Assembly: GCA_009602725.1 (NCBI GenBank)
Contig: WELB01000012.1
Coordinates: forward strand, 92,271 to 119,370
Length of the DNA: 27,100 nt
From: Spirogloea muscicola
Lineage: Eukaryota; Streptophyta; Zygnematophyceae; Spirogloeales; Spirogloeaceae
Direction of reading: 5' to 3'
Positions within the stretch are counted from its first letter, which is position 1; each line of letters begins with the position of its first letter. Shown here piece by piece: positions 1 through 9,566 of the stretch. A model generated the notes under the pieces. It was not told the DNA's origin, did no database searches, and saw nothing but the letters and a program-made list of their open reading frames with translations. Both the position numbers and the translations under genes were made by a program.

Positions 1-323
<323 letters not shown>

Positions 324-812
324 CCGAGTGGTGGGCCTCGTCTTCTCCTCGACGTTGTTCTCATCGACGCATTCCAACCAGGGGCACCCACACCGACTGT
401 GCCAGGTTGGGCGAGAGGGCGACACATCATGCGGAGAGGAAGAAGGAGAGGCACTATATTGACCACCCCCGGGGCGACCACTTCTTCCCATGCGCCATGT
501 ACACACGGCGGCTACGGAACGAAGTGGTCTTCCCTACTCCATCTCCTGGCACTGCATGTCGATGCCCGCCGACGTAGTCGAGCGGGTAGCTTAGGGCATT
601 CTAGCGTTCCGCAAGCCATCATTGCTAGCGTTCCGCAAGCCATCATTGCGTGCTATAGAATGCGGCTATCATTGAGTCTGCAGCGCTCCCAGGCACTCGC
701 GATACACCAGCGTGCTGGTCGTGCGTTAGCCCAGGCTGATGGCTTCCGTGGTGGTGGTTTGGCTCCTCAGTATAGCTTGTCGGATATGCTTGTGCTCACT
801 CGGGGATATTAG
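324..812 (+). pseudogene. Copy 1: broken C-terminal module of LINE-like retroelement
   Basis: The remnant is recognised by comparison with the better preserved copy at 7192-7794. It begins with a GGPRLLLDVV block matching GGPRALVDIV there. It then shifts frame for the block around HHAERKKERHYIDHPRGD, which matches the K-x-K-x-HY-x-D-x-P segment, and shifts back before 580. It ends in MRLSLSLQRSQ..., a glycine-rich stretch and LVLTRGY followed by a TAG stop. The two opposite frame changes and an internal 24-base duplication make it non-functional. No reverse transcriptase domain is present. Assignment to a LINE-like element is family inference, while the similarity between copies is seen directly. 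Confidence 0.7.
601..648 (+). repeat. 24-base perfect tandem duplication
   Basis: The unit beginning CTAGCGTTCCGCAAGC occupies 601-624 and is repeated exactly at 625-648, inside retroelement copy 1. It adds eight codons without changing frame. Perfect identity suggests a recent slippage or repair event, later than the decay of the surrounding copy. Confidence 0.9.
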
Positions 813-1000
813 TGTCCGCCTTAGCCAGCTCATTGCCCAGTTAAAAGGACATTTGTGAGGCCAGAATTGGCCTCCCTTTCAATTTCATGCCACTGCGCGC
901 CTTTCTCTCTATCGCCCATAGAGAAGCTGGGCTGGCAAAGCCAGCCCGAATAGAATGGACAATGTCCAAAGCCAAAGAATGGAAGTGCCGGAAAAAGGAG
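813..1000 (+). repeat. 3' tail of copy 1 with perfect hairpin
   Basis: This follows the copy 1 stop codon. GGGCTGGC at 929-936 and GCCAGCCC at 940-947 form a perfect 8-base stem with an AAA loop. The following GAATAGAATGGACAA resembles the reverse-complemented tails at 8175-8190 and 8670-8690. The block at 870-902 (GGCCTCCCTTTCAATTTCAT...) recurs in diverged form near 10170-10205. It is interpreted as the retroelement 3' untranslated region. Confidence 0.55.
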
Positions 1001-2063
1001 TACACCTCAAAACACTACAACACGCAAGACGGTGCGAAGGGAAGCTCAGTACCCGCGAGTGCGCAACATCAGGTCGGAGTAGCTCGCTGCCGCTAACGCG
1101 CCGCCCCGTCGCCGTGGAGAGAAGGGGCGCGCGGAATGGAAGGGAAAGGGAGGCCTGACCACGCCAGTCCGCCGTTACCAAGAAGAACAGAGGAAAGCCC
1201 CGCTCCGTCGGGGCTTTCCGGGGGCGCCCGCCTCCCGACGGCCCGTTCCCGCTCGTTCCCCACCGCTCCGGCCACAAGGCGTACGGCGGCTTCGCTCGTC
1301 CGGCCCGGCCTCGATGGGGCGAGCCTCGGTCGCGGCCGCCTGGCCGGCCCCCTACCGACGCCCGCCGCCGGCTATAGCCGTTCGCCCGGCTGCGACCATG
1401 GCGCCACTAGCCCGTGGCTAGAAGCGCGCACTCCGCAGCGCCTGACTATCAACCCGACAGCGAAGCAAGTGGACCACTTTCCGAAGCCGTCGCCAGGACG
1501 AAGCTCGGATGGAGAGTGGCATGGGATCGATGAGCATGACACTCCCGAAAACAGTCGGGCAAGTGTTCTTCATCATGCTCGCATGTACTGTACACTGAGC
1601 TTGTATCGTGGCCTGCATTGCATCTGGGCACAAGCAAAGGGACCGCTCTTCCAAACAGGCTTGACAAAAGCCGGCCAGCAATCGGGCCCTTGATCTGCCT
1701 AAACCTTCGCAAATCGTTTCTCCAGAACCTCTGGTGACAAATTCATCCACATAGCAGCTTTTAGAGCTCCGGTCTTGTCAAAGCCATCTCTCTGCTTGCC
1801 ATCGGATGTCTGTCATCAGGAAGCCAGACAAGGCATGGTTATGAGCGCACCTAGCACCGACTTACAGCAGTAAGGAAAGCACAGGTGTAAAGGATATATG
1901 GACTCAACAACTCAGCTTTCACAGCATCTGGCCAAGAAGCAATGACAAGTCAAAGACGACAAGGCAGTGCAGCCCCTGATACTATGTTCTGTCCACAGCA
2001 CCTGCTTCAAGCTTGTCCGCTTGCGCTCGTCTCCAAGCTCTACTTCCAGCAGGAGGTGGACGG
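1001..2063. other. Intergenic: no gene recognised; 3' flank of VPS9A
   Basis: I find no supported coding sequence. From 1090 to 1440 it is GC-rich; from about 1450 it has ordinary composition and forms the downstream flank of the minus-strand VPS9A gene. A TGTAA, the usual green-algal polyadenylation signal, lies on the minus strand at 1862-1866, about 200 bases beyond the stop. A pentamer can occur by chance, so this is only a candidate. Confidence 0.5.
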
Positions 2064-5000
2064 TCATGACCTGGCAGGCTGTGACGTGCCTGTGACAGTG
2101 TTTGTACTATCTTGACCAGCCTCTTCATCAGAGGTGGGTGCTTGGCTGGCTGTTACAGAGTCAAAGAAGCTTGTGGCCGAGCTTTTGTGAGCTGGTGCAG
2201 AAGTACCCAATTCCTCCTCAACAGCCAAACTATCTCCCTCGATTGACGGGATGAGGGGCGTAAGTGACGCCCTTTCTGAGGGTTCGGCAGCAGGGCCAGC
2301 CTGCAAAGCCTCACTGGCAGCATCTGCAATGCCAGTCTGAGTTGGTGGCAAACCATCAGCGAGGTTGCTGTGAGCAAGCTCGACCGCAAGTTCACGTCCA
2401 TCTCCAGCTTGGAGTGGCGGCATCATCTGGAGCCCTTCAAAAGTGGCCTGCATAGTCAAGCTACAATCTTCAGGCAAAGTGCTCATGCCAGACATGTTTC
2501 CCTTTGATTGATGTGCTTGCACAGCGAAGGGGCGCCATTCTTGATGCTTCTTGATGTAGGGCAGCAGCCTACAGATGCAGGTCGGAGACTCACTTCTAAA
2601 GGAGGACTTCTCATTGCCTGCTGGCTGTCAGCTTCTGTAAGTGGGGACCAGGCTTTGGCAGGGCCTGCAAGAGGGGGAGTGCTCCTTGCTCCACCTGCTT
2701 GCAGTAGCTGCATTGGAACAGCAGTCACTTGTGAGCTGATTATGCCCACACAAGATCAACTGAGCTGGCAGTGATGTAATTGCTAAACAAGCAGAGGAGG
2801 CATGCCTCTGCACATTGGCGCTGCTCTTGGTACTCAGGAATTCCACCTTGAACTTGTGACAGAGTTGCTCGTACTTCAGCACAAGCTCCTTATAGTCGTT
2901 CAGAAGCAGTGTTACATCCCCTACACGAAGGTCGCCGGCGACTGCAAAGAGTAATGGGTAATCTCTGGCTATCTGCCCACTTGAGTCTGCCTGGAGCAAA
3001 GCCATAGCTGACGCCGTGTCCATGTCCACTGTAGCACAAGATGCATCAGGTTTATTGCTGCCAGCAAGACCAAAATAACAGCAATCCTTGACGTAAGCAA
3101 ATGATGTGACCCATGGAAGACGGAGACGTGTTCCCAGATTCCGTGGTGTATCAGAACCCAGCAATTTTGACCGACCAAAGCGCATGTTGCTAGTAATTCC
3201 TGGCTGGTAAAAGTGTGCCATCAACTTCACCTGAGGACTGCATGTCCTTCTTTGAACTTGCCCTCCTTCCTGCAAGAAAGCCTCGGGGTCGTTACAGCAG
3301 CCCACGTCTAAAGTTGCAAGAAGAGGCTCTGGTGGTCAATCAAGGGCAGTGCATTGAGATGAGCTGACCAGAGCAGGATATATTTGAACGAGAATGCCAA
3401 GGGCACCTTGCAGAGACGACTCCAAAGAAATGAAGTCCGGCTCACTGATGGAGGGAGATACAGGACCCAAAGGCGAAGCTGTACGCTGTCCAACCTTATC
3501 TGGAGAAAAAGCAGGAGGACGGCCCTGGATAGCTTCAGCTGCTAGAGATACTAACGTGAAGGTTCAATTAGTACGCAAGAGCTCAAAGTGGATATTGTAA
3601 AGAGATGAATCTTTGAGCATGACTGACTTCCAGCAGCAACTTGCACCCTGCTCATAGATCGACTACCATGTAGGGGGCCAAAAAGAGAGGTAACAAGGCA
3701 TAAGCAACAAGCAACCCTGCTGAGGAGACCATGACTGACCGCTTGCCTCGGGGGCGACCCACGTGGGAGTTGGAGGTGCTGGAGCAGGAGGGAGGGGAGA
3801 GGCCTGTGTTTCTTGAGAGAAAGGAGTGTCTGCTACTCCTTGCATTAGTCGTGCATACTCGCCAGGGTCCATAGAAAGGGACGTGGGACTCAGGTTCATT
3901 ACAAATGAAACAGCTGACACCAGGTTGGTGTAAAAGTATGAGGCCTCTGACACCATGCGTGAATGGTGCCTGTATCTTTGGATATATAATAAATTGGATT
4001 GAAGCTGTGGGGGGTTGGCCTGTGTACAACAGCAGGCCCTTCAGGGCTTGACAGAGATGCAGCCCCCCGTCTGACTTAGTGGCAAACCTACTAGATTGTG
4101 CTCGCAGCTATCATATTCATGCTCGTACGTGCCTTTGAGAGATTGCTGTGCCATAATGCCACAAAGTCATCACATGCTGAGGCTTTTGGCTACACAAGGT
4201 ATTGGCTACTGGGAGCAAAGCTGCAAGTCAGAGAACATTGTTAGTCATCTAACAGGACCACCATGTTCTGTTGGACCGGACAACCAGTATGAAGCTGCAA
4301 ACCTTAATGACAATGAAGATGAGAACAGGGAGGAAGTCATCAGCTCCAGGAGGGTTGCCATCCGAGCCCATTGACATGTTTAGCAGCAGATTGTTGATGA
4401 CGCGGCAGCAGTTCAGAATGCAGACAAGCTTGTCCCTGGGAGCCTTGTAAATGTTGATCTTCTGCAGCTCCTTCTGCGCTAACTGCTCAACATTGCACGT
4501 ATCAGTATGGCACAGCTAGTACCCTGTGGTTACAAGGGGCACAAAGGAAGAATGGTATTTACAAAACAGCTTGGCTGACCCAGTCCTCTGTACCTGTTTT
4601 AGGGTTTAGGAATCGTCAAGGAGAGGGAGAAAGATGAGAGGGGGAGAAATTGTGCACCAGCCAAGCCGCTTCATTGTAGAAATTGGGAGGGATATCTAGA
4701 TGCTCTGGTTTGATGAAGTTCTGCAGGACGGCCATCCTCTCTGACAGCTGCCGATCATTATCCAGATCCTCTCCAGTGGGGGCAAACGCTCGTTGGAAGA
4801 GCTTAGTCATCAGGTACTTTTCCAAGCCCTGCACACGGACCGTCACAATCAGTGTATGCGTTTTGTGCTTGGCAACGGGTACTTCTTGGTAGTATGCAGC
4901 ATTTACGTGCACAGAGAGAGAGGAAGGTAGGCGCTGTCAGATATCGCTTTCCTAGCGCTTACTTCCAAATAACTTCCCAACCATGAGACATCTATTCAGA

Positions 5001-6136
5001 TCAGATACGTGGTTCTGCAGAAGAATAACAGATTCTATTGTTACGAAGTCATGGTCACAGCCATATGCTGCCTAGTCACCCGTGGTCTTCATTTGTTCCT
5101 TGTGACTGTCAGTTTGGGAGGAGCCCAAGTAAGGGCCACTAAGGTAGCTAACCGTGTGCACTGACATAGAGTATGCTTCTGAGAGCTACATCAGTGGGAA
5201 GGTGGTATCACAACCAACCTCGCCAGCACTGTCAAGTTCTTCTTGACAGGCTCCTGACCACAAGGGGTGTGTCCGCAGGACTGCCTCGGTGGACGTGAGA
5301 AACTCTTGGACACTCAAGCTGTCCTTCTCGGGATGGGGTGTGCTGCTTAAGAAGGCTACAATGAAGCTATACAGGCAGCAAACAATTGAGACTGTGAGCT
5401 CCACCAGAATCCAATCAGAGTGTCATGAAAGAATTGCAAGCTGTTGTCAACGAGGGTCTTAATTGCAGGACAACAGACTGAGCCCATACTTGTAGAGGAG
5501 CTGCTCGGAGACTCTGCTCGCTAATAGAAGAGCTTCTTGTGTTGTTTAGAAGCACTGAAGTCAGATCTGGAGAAAGTTTGAGGACAAGGGGGCGAGGCAG
5601 GGGCGCATCTTATTAATTTGTCGGGGGTGGGGGGGGGGAGTGTTGCTGAGAGGAAGATAAAAGGAAGCGGGGCTGGGGTAAGAGAGAGGGGGCGGTATAA
5701 AAGGAAGAGAGGTGCACGGGTTGAGAGGGTTGGCAGAGAAGGAAGCGAGGTGGTGACAGACGAGAAGCAGCGCAGTGAATGGCAGCAGGTGAAGAAAAGA
5801 GATAGGGAGGGGAAGAGTGCCAGAGGGAGGGGCGGGAGGAGGGAGTGAGAGGAATGGCTGTGTACTAAGTGGATTACTGAGGGAGTTACAGACTCAAGAC
5901 TTGAGGCTGATTGGTGGCTGCTTGAGTGGGTAGGACCTTGACTGCAACAGCAGTGTCGGTAGTAGCCTGCATGGCCGCAGCCACGGCAGATCCACAGTGA
6001 CATCTGCACAACCCAGGTCTTACCTCTTGATGGAAAGCACGAGGTCTGCAGCAGCAGGCTGGCGCATGCGGTCCAGGAAGTCGTGGAAGGTCAGAGCGGC
6101 AGTCGACTGCCCAAAGGCATCCCCACCGCCGTCCAT
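2064..6136 (-). CDS. VPS9A: VPS9A-type Rab5 guanine-nucleotide exchange factor
   Basis: Activates Rab5-family GTPases on endosomes by GDP release. Predicted exons: 6024-6136, 5219-5366, 4658-4828, 4303-4482, 3740-4019, 3407-3541, 3231-3269, 2847-3028, 2594-2707, 2064-2501; total 599 residues with all phases closing. Exon 1 (ATG at 6136) carries FHDFLDRMRQP like plant VPS9A. Exon 2 has PEKD...VQEFL and HPLWSGACQEELDSAG (helical bundle). Exons 3-5 are the VPS9 core: GLEKYLMTKLFQRAFA, AQKELQKINIYKAPRDKLV, GADDFLPVLI (residues 190-199) and ANPPQLQSNLLYIQRYR...EASYFYTN. The acidic residue of the GADDFLP motif and a tyrosine in the YFYTN block, the family's catalytic Asp and Tyr, are both kept. Exon 8 has DYPLLFAVAGDLRVGDV, the conserved plant C-terminal block. 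The linker (residues about 250-360) and the last 145 residues are low complexity and unalignable. Exons 6, 7, 9 and the start of exon 10 are the least certain. Confidence 0.93.
3740..4828 (-). other. VPS9A: VPS9 catalytic domain (exons 3-5 of VPS9A)
   Basis: These three exons encode roughly residues 88-245. Their junctions fall inside conserved blocks: EAAWL joins LAQKEL and FIVIK joins ANPPQL, exactly as the uninterrupted plant family reads, which supports the splice sites. The donor of exon 5 is ambiguous: GTCAGT after 3740 keeps phase with exon 6, while a GC-type donor (GCAAGC) lies seven bases upstream in the transcript. Confidence 0.85.
5590..5850 (+). repeat. Polypurine/G-rich tract inside VPS9A intron 1
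   Basis: The plus strand is almost entirely G and A over about 240 bases, including a run of five G at 5623-5627 and ten G at 5629-5638. It gives a long polypyrimidine stretch in the VPS9A transcript. TATAAAAGG at 5696-5704 on the plus strand looks like a TATA box, antisense to the gene, with no recognised downstream product. The tract could form triplex or quadruplex structures; that is inference from composition. Confidence 0.75.
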
Positions 6137-6880
6137 TGTACTCCTCGTCCTTTACACTGACGGCCTGCCCCACTCTCTGCTCTGTTGCTGGCAACGTCCG
6201 TCTCACCAAATACTCGGCCCTCTGAGCTGCTTTCACAAGCAGAGCCTTGCCGCACCTTGCTTCTTCCCTCCGCTGCTCTTGCACTTCGAGGGGCGCCCCG
6301 TGCTCTGCCCTCTCCTCCACGTCTCTAGGTGCCCTATGATCTCAATTGAGGGGCTTCCAGGGCCCAGAGCTCCTGTGCTTCAGCCATCTCCGAGTCATCC
6401 ATCACTGCAGGAGGACTGCACGGCGCTTGTGGCTAGCCTGCGTGAGCGGCGACGGCGCCCATGGGTCTGGCTTGGCTGCCAGGAGCTACACTATGTCGAG
6501 GGCGGGCAGGCGCCGGCAGTGCTGTGGGTGGCGCGGCCCGGCGCTGCACCGCCACTGCTGGCAGCTGCTAAGGAGCCGCAGCCAGCCACTGTCACCACCC
6601 CGCTCTGCCCAAGCCGCCCAGAGAAGTAGAAGCCCAGAGCGCGCGTGGGTGCTGTGGCTCGAGGTGGGGAGACCAAGGCACGCGGTGCGCATGAAATAGA
6701 AGCTAGGCCAAGTCAAGCCATCGTACTGCTCAAGCACAAGCCGTAGAGCAGAGGATGGGGTAAACGCCTGGGATGGCTGCAGCAGCGTGAGAAGCGCATG
6801 TATTACATCTCAATCAGCGAGCCCGCAGTTCAGGATATATCTGACCCTGCACAAGATGCAGCCAAAGAAGCCCTCAAAGT
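6137..6880. promoter_or_regulatory. Upstream region of VPS9A; no gene recognised
   Basis: This holds the presumed promoter and 5' untranslated region of VPS9A. Open frames occur on both strands (for example 6346-6699 plus and 6486-6737 minus), but their translations are compositionally biased, match no family I know and overlap each other. No convincing TATA box at a usual distance was found on the minus strand. The 6430-6660 part is GC-rich. Confidence 0.4.
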
Positions 6881-6911
6881 TAAGAAAAGTGGGGCTGCTC
6901 TCCTTGCTACT

Positions 6912-6942
6912 TTTCTTCTCTGTGGGCGAGCACTTTCTTCTA
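6912..6942 (+). repeat. Isolated retroelement-tail motif
   Basis: The segment CTGTGGGCGAGCACTTTCTT is nearly the same as 8071-8092 (CTATGGGCGAGCACTTTCTT), which continues a retroelement tail there. A degraded version lies near 8475-8500. It is probably a tail fragment left in the flank of VPS9A. Confidence 0.5.
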
Positions 6943-7099
6943 CTTTTGGCGTCGGGCCACCGCTTGCTGCGCAAGCCGCTGCAAGCCACCAAGTCCAGTA
7001 ACCATTGACTGAGAGCGGGACAATATCATCTTAAAGAGGATGGTCTGCACAGTGAGGCCTGCGGAGTGCCAGTATCTCCCAAGCTGCTTCAGAGAAAAC

Positions 7100-7208
7100 T
7101 TTCGTGTATTTGAAACAAACGAAGGCCAAATGGCCAAGTACAAAGGCAAGCACATCTTAAGACCTACATAACCTACGATAGATTGACCCGCTCAGTAACC
7201 ACGGGTCA
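7100..7208 (-). repeat. Left arm: 3' end and tail of retroelement (minus)
   Basis: Read on the minus strand this begins TGACCCGTGGTTACTGAG, which encodes the last codons and stop of the ORF at 7192-7794, and runs to ...ATACACGAAAG. It matches 7950-8057 on the opposite strand with about five substitutions and one single-base gap over about 108 bases. The two form imperfect inverted arms around the ORF. Because each arm contains the protein's last codons plus the tail, these are two 3' ends facing outward rather than transposase-type terminal repeats. Confidence 0.8.
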
Positions 7209-7794
7209 AAACATAAAGGTCAATATTCGATGCCTGGATACTAGATGGCAGATACGAAGCCCTTCTGCCACCAACTAGACCTCGCCCAGCTTTCTGGTGC
7301 AAAGCATCAGCCTGAGCACGCTGCAAACAGGCCGAAACTCGTCGTCGCAACAACGACAGATAAGCAGCTGGCAAGCCCATCTCAGCCGGAAACACATCTG
7401 CATGTCGTGTGTAGCCTAGATTGGCTATGTTTTGAAGGAGAGTGAGGAAATGAGGACCTAAGCAACCAAAGATGTCGATTGCCGCTGGCAAGAGCTGATC
7501 ACATCGGGGGTAATCGGAGTAGTGCTGCAACTTTGTTTGTTCAGCTTTGCCCACTGCGTGACCAGCGATGTGTGTCGATGCTGGACCTATATAGGCCTCC
7601 GCAACCACAATATCGACCAAAGCCCGTGGTCCTCCACCAGGTTGCACGCCCACAATGTCAAGTGTGCGGCAATGATGACGTCCCTGGGCATCCGTGGTGA
7701 TAGGCATGATGTTGTTCACTTCCACGACTGCATGGTACCCGGCGTCGCGCATCAAACCCGCCAGAGCATCACGGAGGAGGTTGTGGATGCCCAC
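7192..7794 (-). CDS. Open C-terminal fragment of LINE-like element, PD-(D/E)XK-like module
   Basis: About 200 codons with no stop, the best preserved copy in the window. Blocks in order: HNLLRD (residues 4-9), MRDAGY (15-20), RTLDIVG (43-49), ALVDIVVAEAY (58-68), GKAEQTKLQHYSDYP (82-96), AAIDIFGCLGP, a basic helix RRRVSACLQRAQ and a C-terminal VLTRGY. The R-x-x-D...D...K-x(4)-K-x-x-Y arrangement recalls the restriction-enzyme-like endonuclease at the C-terminus of R2- and Dualen/RandI-type elements, but this is pattern inference. The frame opens with GTG rather than ATG, as expected of a 5'-truncated fragment. A tail of another copy lies directly upstream. Alternatively it is an expressed domesticated protein, for which nothing here speaks directly. 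Confidence 0.65.
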   Translation of the reverse strand: MGIHNLLRDALAGLMRDAGYHAVVEVNNIMPITTDAQGRHHCRTLDIVGVQPGGGPRALVDIVVAEAYIGPASTHIAGHAVGKAEQTKLQHYSDYPRCDQLLPAAIDIFGCLGPHFLTLLQNIANLGYTRHADVFPAEMGLPAAYLSLLRRRVSACLQRAQADALHQKAGRGLVGGRRASYLPSSIQASNIDLYVLTRGY

Positions 7795-7839
7795 CCAAAG
7801 AAGGGAAACAGAACAAAGACTCTTCCAGCGAAGGGCGAT

Positions 7840-7857
7840 GGCTGTAAGTGGCCAGCC
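7840..7857 (-). repeat. Tail inverted-repeat motif upstream of the ORF
   Basis: GGCTG (7840-7844) and CAGCC (7853-7857) are complementary around an 8-base loop. This is the motif found in the other retroelement tails. It lies just upstream of the 5' edge of the 7192-7794 fragment, indicating that one copy was inserted at, or joined to, the tail of another. Confidence 0.6.
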
Positions 7858-7949
7858 CAGAAAAAGAAAACAATGAAATGGAAGGGGCCAGAAAAGCGAG
7901 GAAAGAATATTAATCGCTTGGCAAGGGAACGGGGCTCCCCTCTTCTTTT

Positions 7950-8057
7950 TGACCCGTGGTCACTGAGCGGGTCAATCTATTGTAGATTATGTAGGTCTTA
8001 AGTAGTGCTTGCCTTTGTACTTGGCCATTTGGCCTTCGTTTGTTTCAATACACGAAA
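7950..8057 (+). repeat. Right arm: second 3' end of retroelement (plus)
   Basis: This is a plus-strand copy of the 7100-7208 arm. It starts at codons reading LTRGH and a TGA stop and continues through GGCCATTTGGCCTTCGTTTG to a shared CACGAAA. Almost none of the coding part is present upstream, so this copy is truncated within its last codons. Confidence 0.8.
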
Positions 8058-8271
8058 TTCCCCTCTTCTCTATGGGCGAGCACTTTCTTCCCAGAGGACA
8101 GAGGAAAGTGGCTCCCCCATCGGGAGAAAGAAGTGGCTCTCCCAATGGGGGCAAGGGCTGTGAGAAGCCAGCCCGAAAAGAATTGACAAGGTTCGAAGGG
8201 GCCAAACTACAAGCTAAGCAGCGACTGCGGGGCCTGAAGAGGCTATGGCAGAACGGGGGAGGATGGACCAC
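8058..8271 (-). repeat. 3' tail of copy A
   Basis: Read on the minus strand it follows the copy A stop codon and matches the copy B tail (9567-9700) through blocks TGGTCCATCCT, TTTGGCCCCTTCGAACC and TTCGGGCTGGCTTCTCACAG. GGGCTG at 8155-8160 pairs with CAGCCC at 8169-8174. Copy A has an extra insertion of about 20 bases between the CCC and TTTGGCC blocks. The motif CTATGGGCGAGCACTTTCTT at about 8071-8092 lies on the opposite strand and may belong to the neighbouring right arm. Confidence 0.7.
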
Positions 8272-8463
8272 TTAGTAGTTACGAGTGAGGAGCCTCACAT
8301 CCGACAGACTAGCTGCCGGTAAACTATCCCCCTGACGAAAGCCGGAGGCCGCAGTGAGAGCACGGTCAGCACGCAGATGCAAGGCGTGGGCCATGGACCG
8401 CTGGAGGGAGACGGACAAGCGCATACGATACACCTGAGCCCACGAGCCAGCGGCGTTGAAGTT
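8272..8463 (-). pseudogene. Copy A: last 60 codons of LINE-like protein
   Basis: The frame reads FNAAGSWAQVYRMRLSVSLQ, then SMAHALHLRADRAL and DVRLLTRNY with a stop. It is closely similar to copy B from 9378. Similarity stops abruptly at FNAAGS; beyond it the frame continues into unrelated sequence containing a tail-like GGGCGAGC motif. The copy is therefore 5'-truncated and joined to another fragment. Confidence 0.8.
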
Positions 8464-8639
8464 GGGAGAGCCACTTCTTCTACGGGCGAGCCGTCTTCCT
8501 GCTCTCCCACACAGAGAGAGAGAAGGCGCGCGGTTCGGCTTGAAGAAAGGGAGGCCAAGTCGTCGAGCCTTACAAAAGTCCTGGTAAAAGGGCAATAGTT
8601 GCTCTCCAAAAACCAACAGCCCTTGCCCAAACGGAAAGG

Positions 8640-8690
8640 AGTTCAAAAGGGGCAAGGGGAACAGCCAGCCCGAAAAGAATCGACAACGTA
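8640..8690 (-). repeat. Retroelement tail fragment between copies A and B
   Basis: On the minus strand it reads TTGTCGATTCTTTTCGGGCT followed by GGCTGTTCCCC, matching the tail core of copies A and B. It marks a further 3' end lying between the two head-to-head copies. Confidence 0.6.
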
Positions 8691-8814
8691 AGCAGTGAGT
8701 TCAAATTGCTGGGATGGCAGCCTCGAAGCACAGCGGAGCCCGTTGCTTTGACAAGTGGGCTTTAGACAGACTTTCACGGCCTCGCTCCGGCTCCTCCCAC
8801 CGATAGACGTGCGC

Positions 8815-9566
8815 GGCCGTGCTCGGCTGCGATCAGCATCCTCCCCTGGCGCGGCAGCCTGGCTCTCGGCGCTCCCCCTCAACGACACACTCAGGAAGCC
8901 GGATGAGCTTTTTCGCACGGCAGTCCATCGCCTGCTTCGTCTCCCCCCGCCCTGTCTGCTGGGCGTATTGCAGTGCGAGTGCGGGGAGCGATCGGCGGAC
9001 CCTGCGGAGCTGGCGGCTACACGGTGGCGATGGAGAACACTTCCATCATGCCAATCCTCCAGAAGGCCGACGGACTACACACGCGCCGGGTCGACTTGGT
9101 GGCCTCAACGCCGGGAGGCGGCGCGCGCATCATTGCAGACGTGGTCACCACCGATGTGGTGGACCGATCCAATTCGGAGCTCTCTGCCTCGCAGGCTGGC
9201 CTTGCTGCGGCGATGGCTGCTCGCAGCAAGGCGGCCAAACACGCTGACCACCCGGCTGGAGACGAGTTCGTACCCCTAGCCGTGGATGTGCACGGGGCTC
9301 TTGGGTCCTAGTGGCTCGACCTGCTAGCCAGGCTTGCGCAACGCGCTGTGTCCCGCAGGCGAGGTGAGCCGGCTGACTTCAACGCCGCTGGCTCGTGGGC
9401 CCAGGTTTATCGCATGCGTCTTTCAATGTCCCTCCAGCGGTCCATGGCCCACGCCTTGCATCTGCGCGCTGGCCGTGCTCCCGCTGCCGCCTCTGGCTTT
9501 CGTCAGGGAGATTGCTTTCCGGCAGCTAGTCTGTCGGGTTTGAGGCTCCTCACTCGGAGCTACTGA
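8815..9566 (+). pseudogene. Copy B: longest LINE-like C-terminal remnant
   Basis: It starts with AWLSALPLNDTLRKPDELFR and CECG, which resemble the region before the C-terminal endonuclease in algal LINE-type proteins. After a frame change near 8985-9010 it continues GGYTVAMENTSIMP, RRVDLVASTPGGGARIIADV, SKAAKHADHPAGDEFVPLAV and DVHGALGS. An in-frame TAG (9309-9311) follows, then WLDLLARLAQRAVSRRRGEP, FNAAGSWAQVYRMRLSMSLQ and LRLLTRSY with stop. One frameshift and one stop break it. The same stop position occurs in copy C. No polymerase palm motif (such as a YxDD box) is present. Confidence 0.75.

Noticed and set aside
3231-3307. VPS9A exon 7 starting at 3307 (reading GCCNDPEAF...)
   Set aside because: It gives the wrong phase for joining the conserved exon at 2847-3028; the start at 3269 keeps phase on both sides.
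5521-6009. Minus-strand open frame rich in Ser, Leu and Pro
   Set aside because: It lies in VPS9A intron 1 and reflects the polypyrimidine strand of the purine tract.
7100-8057. DNA transposon with terminal inverted repeats
   Set aside because: The arms contain the protein's C-terminal codons and tail rather than true ends, and there is no transposase or visible target-site duplication.
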